This document shows, one piece after another, positions 32,055-42,242 of a DNA stretch of 64,000 nt (position 1 is its first letter; each line of letters opens with the position of its first letter). The stretch covers positions 47,786,381 to 47,850,380 of the forward strand of contig CAMZMU010000080.1 in NCBI GenBank assembly GCA_947311845.1, read 5' to 3'. This DNA comes from Poa pratensis. Taxonomy: Eukaryota > Streptophyta > Magnoliopsida > Poales > Poaceae. The position numbers and the translations under genes were made by a program. The notes under the pieces were generated by a model. That model saw only the letters and a program-made list of their open reading frames with translations, was not told the DNA's origin and did no database searches.

Positions 32055-33090
32055 TCATCCTCCGGAAGGGCATGCTCCATCATGTACTTGATGATGTCCA
32101 TTGTCCAGGGCCCAGGGTGGGTGGGTTCTTTCCACCGGCAGCACCATTTGACCAAGCAGAAGCATAGCTTCCCTTGGTCCAGGCGCTGCCGGGTCTTGCG
32201 TATCTCCTGGGCTGGTTACCCGGGTTGTTAAAGTAGACGGGTCACCAGCCCCTAGCGTCGATGTAGACCTTGCCTTGAGCCTCTCGGGAGAAACGGAGGG
32301 TTGCCGGAGCACCTCAATGTAGATCCCGGGAGGCACTGGTTCTCGCTTGGAGGCCAAATGCGACAACTCATCCGCGGATGTGTTCTCCCGTGGGACGTAC
32401 ACGGCTCGGAATCTGTCGAAGCGCCGCTGAAGCTTCCATACCTCCTCGACGTACGGTGCCATCTGGGGGCAGGCGTACTCCTTGTTCACTTGTTTGATGA
32501 CTAGCTGAGAGTCACCCTTGACGATGAGCTTGTTGATGCCGAGGCCGATGGCAGCACGGAGTCCCGCAAGCAGGCCTTCGTACTCCGTTGTGTTGTTCGA
32601 GATATTCTACTTGTAGTGCATCTGGACGACGTACTTCAGACGGTCGCCGGTCGGTGAGATCAAGACAACTCCAGCGCCTCCCTGGCCCTTGGTGTAGGAA
32701 CCGTCGAAGTTCATGATCCAGGCGTCAGGGTCTTCTTTCCCGGGAAGGCTGGATTCCTCCACCGAGTCGTCAAACACTGTCTCGGTCCATTCCGCCGCGA
32801 AGTCAGCCAGCGCCTGACTCTTGATGTTGTTCGTGTGCTCGAATTTGAGGCCAAACCCTTGAAGTTCCATGGCCCACCAAGAGATGCGTCTGGTAGCGAG
32901 TGGGTTCTCCAAAGGACTTCTTAGGTTGTACTTTGAAACCACAATGATGGGATGGCTCTCAAAGTATGGCCTCATCTTGCGGGAGGCAATAAGGATTGCC
33001 AGCAGCACTTCTGCATCATGGGGTATCGCTCCCGGGCGTCGCGCAGCACCAAGCTGATGAAGTAGATCGGGTGCTGCACCTTGCGGGTCA
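32055..33090 (-). pseudogene. RNase H and second RNase H of Tat-2
   Basis: The first frame (33008-32607) holds LLAILIASRKMRPYFESHPI and then DAWIMNFDGSYTKGQGGAGV, the start of the second RNase H with its first aspartate. The second frame (32489-32055) holds YVPRENTSADELSHLASKRE, the end of that domain. A stop near 32610 (TAG in place of the Y-K-T-G position) and a frame change interrupt it. Confidence 0.82.
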
Positions 33091-34322
33091 CTAGGTCCTC
33101 AGCGGGCTCAGTTTCCCGGGGTATTCGGCTTCAGGCGAGAGTGAGTTAGCCCCCAGTGATGCTTCTTCAGTGATGCCGATGGTTGCATTGACGGGCACGC
33201 CGGGCTCAGGATCCTCAGACCCCTTGTCACCCGGCTGCCTCTTCTTGCTTGGTTGCCCCGGGAGGGAGTTCCCGGGTCGCTTGCCCTTGGTCTTGTTTGT
33301 CTCCTTCGGAGGAGCGTCACGCTCCCCTACCAACACGGCGCTGATCACCTGGTTGGTGGCAGCGATGTACAGTAGCAGGGGCTCCTTCTCTGTTGGTGCC
33401 ACGAGAATGGGTGGCGAGGCGAGGTAGCGCTTGAGAGACTGAAGAGCTTCTTCGGCCTCCGGGGTCCACTACACGGGACTCGATTTCTTGAGCAGCTTGA
33501 AGAAGGGCAGAGCTCGTTCTCCAAGCCTCGAGATGAAGCGCCCGACTGCAGTGGTGCACCCGTTGAGGCGTTGTACGTCCTTCACTCGCCTGGGCGCCTC
33601 CATGCGCTCGATGGCCTTGATCTTGTCAGGGTTGGCCTCAATCCCCGATGGGAGATCAAGAAACCAAGTAGCTTGCCGGACGGGACCCCAAACACGCACT
33701 TGTCGGGGTTGAGCTTGAAATTGACCCGGTGAAGGTTGTCGAAGGTCTCATGAAGATCTTGGATGAGGGAGTCCTTGTACCGGGTCTTGACCACGATATC
33801 ATCGATGTACGCTCCAACGTTGCGGCCCAGCTGAGGCCCAAGGCATGCTTGCATGGCGCGCTGGAAGGTTGCGCCGGCATTTCGGAGGCCGAAAGGCATC
33901 CGGGTGTAGCAGTAGCAGCCCTTGGGTATAATGAAGGCCGTCTTCTCCTGATCCTCCACCGCCATCATGATCTAATGGTACCCGGAGAAGGCATCCAGGA
34001 TGCACAGAAGCTCGCACCCGGCAGTGGAGTCCACGATGAGTTCGATCCGCGGCAGCGGAAAAGGATCCTTGGGACAGGCCTTGTTTAAATCGGTGAAGCC
34101 GATGCAGAGCCGCAGCTTGAAGGTCATGGGTTTTGGCACCACCACGGGATTGGCCACCCAAGTTGGGTGAGGAACCATCCTGATGACGCCGGCTTCCACC
34201 AACCTTTTGACTTCAGACACGATGAACTCCAGTTTTTCCTTGCTCTGCCTTCGCAGAACCTGCTTCACAGGGCGAGCATCCTCGCTGACCGCCAATTTGT
34301 GCTCGATCACCTCCCTTGGCAC
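33091..34322 (-). pseudogene. reverse transcriptase of Tat-2, in-frame stop and frameshifts
   Basis: From the start: REVIEHKLAVSEDARP, LRLCIGFTDLNKACPKDPF and FSGYH, then a TAG stop at about 33970, after which the same frame continues with CYCYTRMPFGLRNAGATFQR, the catalytic block GAYIDDIVVKTR and KCVFGVPSGKLLGFLISHRG. After a frame change near 33650 come IEANPDKIKAIERM and GRFISRLGERALPFFKLLKK. The catalytic aspartates remain, but the stop inside the domain kills the enzyme. In motif LCIDY the aspartate is glycine here (LCIGF). Confidence 0.88.
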
Positions 34323-34393
34323 GCCGGGTAAACCTGACGCTTCCCATGCAAGACGTCAGAGTTTTCCCGAAGGAAGGCGACGAGCGCGCTTTC

Positions 34394-35041
34394 CTATTTG
34401 TTAGTGAGGCGGGCGCCGATGGTGATGGAGCGACTCACGTCAGTGGTCAATGCCACCTTCTTGTCATCTGCGGGTCTCCATGAAATGGCGCCTTCTTGGG
34501 GGAGTTGATGCCAAGCCCCCGGGTACCCTCCACCCCCGGAGAATGCACCGACATCAGCCTCATGTACATCTTGTGGAACGTCCGAGGTCGCCGCCACCGT
34601 CTGGTTCAGCTTGTGACCGCAAAAGATGGCATCATCGACGTCAGCCTTGACCTTGATTACCCCCCAGGTCACGGGTATCTTCATCATGTCGTAGGCGAAG
34701 TGGGAGACGGCCATGAACTTGGCCAGAGCGGGCCGGCCAAGTATGTCGTTGTACGGGAGGGGCGTGTCTGCGATGTCGAAGACGATGTCCTCGGTGCGGA
34801 AGTTCTCGGAGTCACCGAAAGTGACCGGGAGAGTGATCTTCCCCAGCGGCCGAGTGATGCTCCCGTTCACGCCTTGGAACACGCCGGTGTCTTGCAGGCG
34901 GGAAAAAGGGATTTGCAGAGTAGCCAGGACCTTCGCCGTCAGTAGGTTGAGGCTGGATCCTCCATCGACCAGCATCTTGGTGACCTTGTAGTTGTGGATG
35001 ATGGGCGACACGATCAGAGGCAGGGTTCCTACCCCGGCCAC
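34394..35041 (-). pseudogene. aspartic protease of Tat-2
   Basis: The frame contains KMLVDGGSSLNLLTAKVLAT near residue 20 and DIADTPLPYNDILGRPALAK near residue 88. It matches the protease of Tat-1 position by position (for example the QGVN and RPLGKITLPVTFG blocks). The frame runs to 34394, next to the RT. Confidence 0.85.
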
Positions 35042-35124
35042 GTTGGTGGGGTGATCTTATGGGTCGAAGGTGATGACTTGTTCAAACCATTCCAGGGGCT
35101 TTGGCGGAGCAGAAGCGACCGCGT

Positions 35125-36134
35125 TTACCTCCTGGACAAGTCTCTTGCACGCGCCGTTGGAGGGAGGCAGAGAAGCTCCCCCGTGAATACACCCGACAAC
35201 TCCAGTGACTTCCTGGAACTTCCCGTTATTGCCGCCTTGGGGAGCCGGAGCTTCCCCGTTGTTGTCGTGGACGACCTCTTGGTCGTTCTGTCTGCGACCT
35301 CCTTGGCCGCCGCGTCCTCCTCCTCGGCCCCCATGGCCACCGCCGTGACCCCCCCACGGCCGCCTCCGCCTTGGTGACCCGTGGGACAGTCACGAGCAAT
35401 GTGCCCGACAATGCCACAGTTGTAGTAGCCGTCCGGGCTGACCCCGTTAGCCCGACGCTGCTCTCGTATGGCGAGGTTCTTGAGCTGGCGGTAGTCCTTG
35501 AGCAAGTGGTTGCCGTCAGGGTGAATGTGGCACCATGAGTCATCCTCCCCCACGGAGGTCAAAGCCGGCTTGACCTTCTTGGGAAGGGGCTCGGCGACGA
35601 AGACGCGCTTGTCAGGTCCAGAGTCCCGCTTCTTGTTCTTTCCGGGGGCGGCCTTGTCCCGGGTTCATCCTCCCCGGGGAACTTGACCCCCTCCTCTGCT
35701 CGGGCGCATCGGTCCACAAGCTCCCAGAGCTTACGAGTAGACTCGATGCGATGGATGCTCAGTTTCTCGCGCATCCGGGTGTTGCGGACGTTGGCGTGAA
35801 AACATGAGATCACCAACTCCTCCTTGATGCATGGTATCGTGTTCATCTTCTGGGTGAAGCGCTGAATGAACTTGCCAAGAGTTTCACCCGGAAGCTGCTT
35901 GAAGTCGTGGAGGTCACTGGGAGCCCCCGGGCGCTCGTACCCGCCTTGGAAAGCCCTCAGGAACTGTTCCTTCAGTGTTCGCCAGGAACGGATGGAGCAC
36001 TTGCGAAGGTTAAGAAGCCAAGTCTGGGCATCTCCCTTCAGGGCCAGCGAAAACCAGCTGGTCATCATAACTTCATCGGCCCCGGCGACTGCTGCAGCAA
36101 GGTAGTAGAGCTGCAGGAAGTCCCGAGGGTTCAT
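35125..36134 (-). pseudogene. gag of Tat-2, capsid-like part and zinc knuckle
   Basis: The capsid-type block at 36134-35559 reads PRDFLQLYYLAAAVAGADE, ALKGDAQTWLLNLRKCSIRS and EQFLRAFQGGYERPGAPSD. Downstream (35562-35125) is a knuckle whose first cysteine is replaced: YYNCGIVGHIARDC, where CYNC is expected. An upstream C-x2-H-like motif (WCHIHPDGNH) also lacks its last cysteine. The RNA-binding function is thus probably lost. Confidence 0.83.
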
Positions 36135-36295
36135 GGTGTTGTCTTAGCGGAGGGCGTCGATCTTGAATTTCTTGGGCCAGGTAACCTGGCGAAACTCGGG
36201 GGCAAGGGCGTGACATCCTTCAGCGATGTCGTCGTCCCGATCCTCCCGCGATGACGTTCTCGGCGACGCTCGATGCGGGTGCGCATATCCTCGGT

Positions 36296-37069
36296 CTAAA
36301 AATTGTTGAGGTCGTCGCGAAGATCTTGGTCACGCGTGGTGGACGATCCGATGGAGATGGCCTTGCCGTGGTCGCGATTCAGCCGATCCGCCATCGGTGG
36401 AGTGGTGCGCGGAGGTACCGTCTCGCCTTGGTGCTCACCACGGGGCAGGCCCCACGGCTCGCGCGTCTCCTCCAGCTCCAGGGCCATCGACGGTGGGAGC
36501 TCGAGTAGGATCGGGTCTAGGGCCACCGACGGCGAATCGAGGAGTCCCTCCACACGGGCCCTCCACTCCTGGTAGAGCTTGGGATCGCCGGTGCTCGGGG
36601 GAAACTGCATCAGGGCCTTGGCAGCGACAAGGGCGTCATGGCGTGCTTGCGTATCCAAGGGCAAGTGCGTAGAGGACTTGCTCTTGGTGCTTCAAGGGTC
36701 TCCTCTGGTACGGACGTGGTCGCGCTTCTCTCTAGAGTTAGGACCCTTGCCAGCGTCGTTGCCAACGCTTTTCTCTCCGGAGCGAGGTGGAGGAGGTCCG
36801 ACGGAGTACCTTGGGGCCACCATGCCGTCAGGCCCGCCGTTCTGGTTGTTGTCCGCTCCGTCCGGCACCACCTTCTCCGCAGGTGGTGGGGTTGGAGGAA
36901 CATTCCGGTTCGTCTCCGCGGCACGGCGTTCAGCAGAAGCCTGAGTGCGCGAAGGTGAGACGGACTTGGAAGCCGTGGCATCGGCCTTCTTCTTCGGCGG
37001 TATGCTTGACGAAGAACTTGACGTAGATCTTGACGAAGATCTTGAGGTTGATGAAGACGAAACCAGCAC
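36296..37069 (-). pseudogene. gag of Tat-2, N-terminal low-complexity part
   Basis: Overlapping frames from 37069 (MLVSSSSTSRSSSRSTSSSS) through 36664-36296 (ARHDALVAAKALMQFPPSTG) give a serine-, proline- and charge-rich N-terminus of gag that starts just inside the primer-binding site. Frame changes near 36690 and 36250 split it from the capsid part. Confidence 0.65.
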
Positions 37070-37075
37070 TAGCGC

Positions 37076-37095
37076 CCCCTACCTGGCGTGCCAGA
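37076..37095 (-). other. primer-binding site of Tat-2
   Basis: Read in element orientation, the sequence next to the LTR is TGGCACGCCAGGTAGGGG. It differs from the site of Tat-1 by an exchange of two bases. Confidence 0.7.
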
Positions 37096-38035
37096 TGTCG
37101 TGTCTCGGATCACGGACACCCCCTTTTTAGGTTCGGCATGGGGCGCGAAGGAGGCTGAGAACCATCTCTCGCGGGTGGTCTAGATCAAGCTCTCCTCTCG
37201 ACGATCAAAGCAAGCAATCACAGGGACACAAGGAGCTACCCGGGTTCAGGCCGCCCGGAGGCTAACAGCCCTACTCCTGCATGTCTGGATTGATGAGTTC
37301 TTCATGGTGGATCTTACAAAGTGGCTCCCGGACAGGGTACCTGGGAGGTTTTGGCTAGAGGTAGACGAAGGACAGATCCTGACCCTGAGGAGATCACCTT
37401 CCTCCTCTACATTCTCAGCCCTAGTTTAGCCTTGTTTGCCTTCAGCTTGGATCCAACTTGTTCTAGCCTCGGTGCCTTGGTCCTCATTTTATAGGCTAAG
37501 GGGATACCACACGAGCACGCGAGGAGCGTGAGGGGTTTTAGGCGGGAAAACCCCTCGGCGGTCTTAGGAGGAGACGTGGTCTCTTCTCTCCAAGTATCTT
37601 GTGTGGTGCAGTCGTCCACCTTTGGGGAAAGCGGGACGGACGGGCCTGACAGCCCCACCGACCACGCCCAGGTCGACGTCACTGAGGGCGCGTCCCTCGT
37701 CTTGGCGCCCAAGTCTTCTACAAGCTTCCCGCACGAGCTGGCGTGCTTATCCTCTTCGATGTACGGAAGGAGAACCCGGGTGTACGCCTGGCCTCCTGCC
37801 GGGCGCCTGGACCCGCGGGTGCTCCGCCTTGTTTGCTGGGTGGCAGGTGACCCCGGAAGGCCACCTGGTCCTTAGCCGTGGTTTGTCGATGTCAAACTTG
37901 GCGGATTTCCTTGGGGCAGATGGGCCAGCCCATCTGCCTGTCTTGACTCCTTGCCTTGTCCATCTTCTTGGTGGGCCCAGGTGGTGGACCCACTTTGGCA
38001 GCATCAGGGGAACCCCATGTTCCACTGTTGAGACA
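37096..38035 (-). repeat. 5' LTR of Tat-2 (940 bp)
   Basis: It begins TGTCGTGTCTCGGATCACGG and ends TGTTGAGACA. A minus-strand TATAAAA box lies at 37493-37487. The five bases after it (AGATC, 38036-38040) should be the duplicated target, whose partner lies outside the window. Only the first 7 bases and scattered blocks match the LTR of Tat-1. Confidence 0.85.
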
Positions 38036-38869
38036 AGATCTCTTGAGAAGCGCATTTTATCTAGGAGCACGATTGTCCAAGAGTTTAATACCTTTGGCCC
38101 GATGACGTTGTGACCTTAAGATCTTTTTCTTAGGCCACGTCAGCGTGTTTATAAGAGATGGACAATTGAATTGTCTTTTGCCATGTATTCCAATGAGAGA
38201 CAATGTTATTTGAGGCACCGCCCAACGAACCGTAATTTACATAATAAAACTCTCTTTTAAACTGTTCCCTTTAGCATCTTATAGAGTAGGTTATTTCCAG
38301 GCTTTGGTCTGGGTGCGAACATGACGCGTTTGACAGCGTAGTTGCGGGGCTGGTAATGCCAATCTTATTGCTCTCGTGTGTTCGATAACTTGGAAAATAC
38401 TTTCCATGAAATCATGCTTTAACGAATCCATGCCGTTGGTATCAAGGCACCATGAAGAAGTAGATGAAGTAGTTATAGTTTATGTTAATTAGGGGTTAAA
38501 AGTTGTCTAATGTTGTTAATGTTTATGTTAACGAGTTAAGCTTTTGTTGATATGGAATTTAGTGTACCTACATTGTTCATCTTTTGTCTTTTATTTAACT
38601 TTTATATATTTTCTTTGATTGGACTACACCCGAAAATGGCTAGTCTAGCGGTGAGGTGTTGCCAGTAAAAAGTTCCGCGCGTTCAATGGCCATGTCAATT
38701 TGGGCACTACGTTGCCTAGAGCGAAAAACATACATAGATGCAGGGTGAACCACCATAGGCCTCCACGCATACATGCATGCTCATAAATGTGCACGCAGAG
38801 CCACGCACGGGAAGGCTCTCAGACTCTTCTTGACTCGCCGTCTGTTGAAATAGCAGGACAGTGATAGAA
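38036..38869. other. spacer right of Tat-2
   Basis: No gene, RNA or clear element end is seen. The sequence becomes AT-rich from about 38460. Confidence 0.5.
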
Positions 38870-40190
38870 AGTGGACAATTTTGACCAAATTTAGAAATAA
38901 AATCATGTAACTTAAAAAAATATCGAAATGGGAAAACAAGCGCAAAGCTTCATTTTTAGTGTACTAGGGTCAAGAAGAAAAATGATAAACTTGTAATACC
39001 ATAAGTTTTGTGAAAGTTTTTTCTCAAATTTTTTGTGTATAAAATGAGATCTTTTGTGAAGCAAGTACCACGAATATGATTGGAAATTGGACTTTTTTGT
39101 AATTTTCACGCAAAGTGTATCATATAATCATATTTGGATGCACAATCCCTAAACATGTTGAAATTATTGAGCTTTTTCTATATTCCATTGATTAAGTTAG
39201 TTGAATGGCATTTCTCGACAGTAATTCAAAATCGAACTACATGTGTGTTATAGTTTTGCCTTGGATTTAGACAAAATCATATAAAGGTACTCTAGCATGA
39301 TTCTACGCAATGACCCCTGAAAACGTTGAAAACTTCACCCCCTAGCTAATAACGGTCATGCGGAACATTTTGGCCAAGTTTTGAAATAAAATCACGTCAT
39401 TGAGAAATTTAAAGAAATGGAAAACTGCGGAGAGCTTCATTTTTACTGGAGTAGTTTTAAGAAAAAATGATAAGCTTGAATTGCCATAAATTTTGTGACA
39501 GCTTTTTCCCCTAAAAAACTATAGTGCAAATAAAAAGATCTTCTACGAAGCAGGTACATCAAATAAGGTTGAAAATCGGACTTCTCTCCAATTTTTACGC
39601 AAAATGTATCATGTTTGGGTGCACAATCCCTAAACATGTTGAATTAATCAGTTTTTTCTATATTACATTGATTGAATTAGTTCAATTGTGTTTCTCGAGA
39701 GTAATTCAAATTCGAATTACATGTGTGTCTTAGCTTGGACCTAGATTTAGACAAAATCATATAAAGGTAACATTACCCCCTAGCTAGAAGGGTCATGCGG
39801 ACAATTTTGGCCCAGTTTTGAAATAAAATCACATAAACCGAGAAAACATCAAAAAGAAAAATGAAATTGCAATACCAAAAAAATTCAAAGTTTTCTCATT
39901 TTTGTACTAAAAAAAGATAGATTTTTGTGAAGGAGGTATAGCAAATAAGATTGAAAATCGGAATTTTCTGTTGCACCATGTATCATGTTTGGCGGCACAA
40001 TCCCTAAACTTGATGAATTATTGAGTTTTTTCTATATTCCATTGATTAAATAGTTCAATGTCATTTCTTGACGGTAACTGTTGTAGGTTGGACCTAGATT
40101 TAGACAAAAATCGTCAAAAAATGTCTAGCATGATTCTATGCAATGACCCCTAAAAAGGTTGAAAACTTCACCGCCTAGCCAAGAACGGTT
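38870..40190. repeat. imperfect tandem repeat, three copies (about 370-480 bp)
   Basis: The landmark CACAATCCCTAAAC occurs at about 39141, 39622 and 39996, each time followed by TTTTTCTATATT and a segment with GATTTAGACAAAATC, then TTGAAAACTTCACC. Later copies are shorter through internal deletions. Short frames in it are not conserved between copies, so it is not coding. Confidence 0.85.
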
Positions 40191-41324
40191 TGGGTTTTGG
40201 GATTGAGGGGTTCTCTATAAACTAAAAAAAATACCTTTGGTTGCTAATAGAAATGACTACATTGTCCTAATCTGTTTTAATCGGTGTGGAGTAGTAGCCC
40301 ATCTATCTCTCGCATCATGTCTTATTACTCTTCACGATGAATGCAAATTTGCTTACCACACAAATTAAATAAATGAACTACAAAATTGCAACGCGCTATA
40401 TGACCAAAGTAAGGTGTTCACCATAGATTGCATTCATCTGTATATATGTGCAGAAAAATCTGTGGTAATAATTTTATGACTAAAATTAGAGTTGGAAGAA
40501 AATTCAAAATGTAGTTTTGTTCGCACATCACACAAAATAATTAAAGAAACTACAAGTTTTAGCTTATTTTCCTCTTCCTAGAAGTAATCTTTTTGCCGGT
40601 CCTTGTCTTCACTTTTCTCGGAGTCTCTGCTGGAGGTGTAGTGAATGCTAATTGGATCCCCAAAAAAAAAGAGCGAATTGGCTTAAAATAGGAAGATGTC
40701 ACAAATAATGCATAAACTGAAGAAAAAAAAATATGTTGGCGATGCAATATATAACTTCCTTGGTCCAGGACTTGTTGTTGTGCTGCTGAAACTAACAAAT
40801 CCATTGTTGCAAGCACATAAATCAATTGGTTCCACCGTACCAGCACAGAAATCTAAGCCACTAGACTTCAGACAGATTCATCCAAGTACAGCTTATATCG
40901 GCAACACTAGACGGCCAACATGCATTATTTTCTCAGTTCGTACGGCGATACTAGAGGAGTTTTTATCTTTTTCAGGAGTACGAAATTGCACAGTGAGAGG
41001 CACACGCCGACACGCGCACGACGCCGGGCGGAGGCGGAGGCGACGGCGTTGTCACTGACGCAGACGGCACCAGGACAGTGGCCACGGTGGATGCGTGGTG
41101 GTTGATCTGCTGCTTCCGGCGGCGTTGGCCGAAGCTGCACGCACGTGTGCCTGAACTGACCATGGGGGGTCGATGCTTCTTTTTACTTGGGATCGATCAT
41201 GTTGACCCACGATTTTTATTCACCAATATTGGATCAGATTTTACGTTCCTGTTGGGTATTAAACCAAATGTACATCCAACTTTTGGTACATAATCCAAGT
41301 TCAGAACTTTTGGTAAATAACCAA
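40191..41324. other. spacer with a possible gene remnant on the minus strand
   Basis: At 40640-40559 a minus-strand frame ends PAETPRKVKTRTGKKITSRK, a basic tail that could be the end of a nuclear protein. A GC-rich island at 40980-41130 has a proline- and alanine-rich frame. They cannot be joined into a convincing gene and no family is recognised. Confidence 0.25.
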
Positions 41325-41809
41325 TCTATACTTTTTATAAAGCAAAACTCCACTAAGTGTAATTAATATTTTCTATCTCCACATGCAAGCTATCCACATC
41401 ATCCACTTTCTTAGCCAATCAGTTGTCCATGTCATCTCCATTAATATTTACTTCTTATAAAACAAAATCCCACTAAATGTAATTAATATTTTTCTATCTC
41501 CACATGCATGCAAGCTATCCACGTCATTCACTTTCTTAGCCAATCAATTATCCATGTCATCTCCATTAATATTTATTAATCTTTACATGAAAACTCCACA
41601 TTATCCATTTCTTTAACCATCTAATTATCCACATTAATAATTTATAATACACTCATTTAATGTCGATTAAATTTAATATCTCAACTATGACAAGTTGAAT
41701 TTTGCATATTATTTAGAAAAGTTTATATATTGTAACTATTATATATTTTTGTTTACATAATATAATTTATAAATAGATTCCCGCTGAAACGCGCGGGGTA
41801 TCTTTCTAG
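41325..41809 (+). mobile_element. short non-autonomous Helitron
   Basis: The 5' end is TCTATACTTTTTATAAAG after an A (41324). The 3' end has the hairpin CCCGCTGAAACGCGCGGG followed by TATCTTTCTAG and a T (41810), which is the Helitron pattern (5' TC, hairpin, CTAG, insertion between A and T). The interior has a tandem duplication of about 120 bp (41337-41455 and 41456-41580). It encodes nothing. Confidence 0.85.
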
Positions 41810-42242
41810 TTTTCCCTAAACATGGTAACCGGCTGATCCATGTCAGCAAAGGCTGCTCGATAGCATATGAAATTTAACAGTAAAATTGTTTATTCTGCAT
41901 CACTGTCAATCGATTTAGATTTCCACAGTGCTTAAAATATTTTGAATAAATACACAAGAATCTCACTAGGGCATACAACAAGTACGTAACACTATGGTCT
42001 GCCCTCATAACTCTCAGACTCACACAATCTAATTTCACTGCCTCCTAAAATCTTTCCACGTATTTCCTACTTTTCACCTTTTCACCGAGTTGCAAAGTCC
42101 AAATTTTAGTCAGGCATACTTGAATATCCGGTGCTGCGACCACCGTCGGAACATAGCAAAACCCTCAGAAAAGCTGCTCTTATTAATCTGGGATTTTCAG
42201 TTCAGCTCGTTGCAAGAAAATTCAGGCTTCTTCGGCAGATGT

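Larger units (their letters stand above)
30156..38035 (-). mobile_element. Tat-lineage Ty3/gypsy retrotransposon Tat-2, 5' LTR through integrase
   Basis: In element orientation (right to left) there are a 5' LTR, primer-binding site, gag, protease, RT, RNase H and integrase, then the 3' region which continues across the CACTA insertion into 17755-16141 and across Tat-1 into 4926-4758. The pol text (LNKACPKDPFPLPRIELIV, YTRMPFGLRNAGATFQRAM) places it with Tat-1 in the Tat lineage, but its LTR is longer (940 bp) and the two are diverged. The 3' LTR would lie left of the window. Frameshifts and stops make it inactive. Confidence 0.9.

Noticed and set aside
40696..41163. Possible small gene on either strand in the GC-rich island
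   Set aside because: Frames on both strands are open to a similar length, no splice model joins them to the basic C-terminal tail at 40559, and nothing is recognised.
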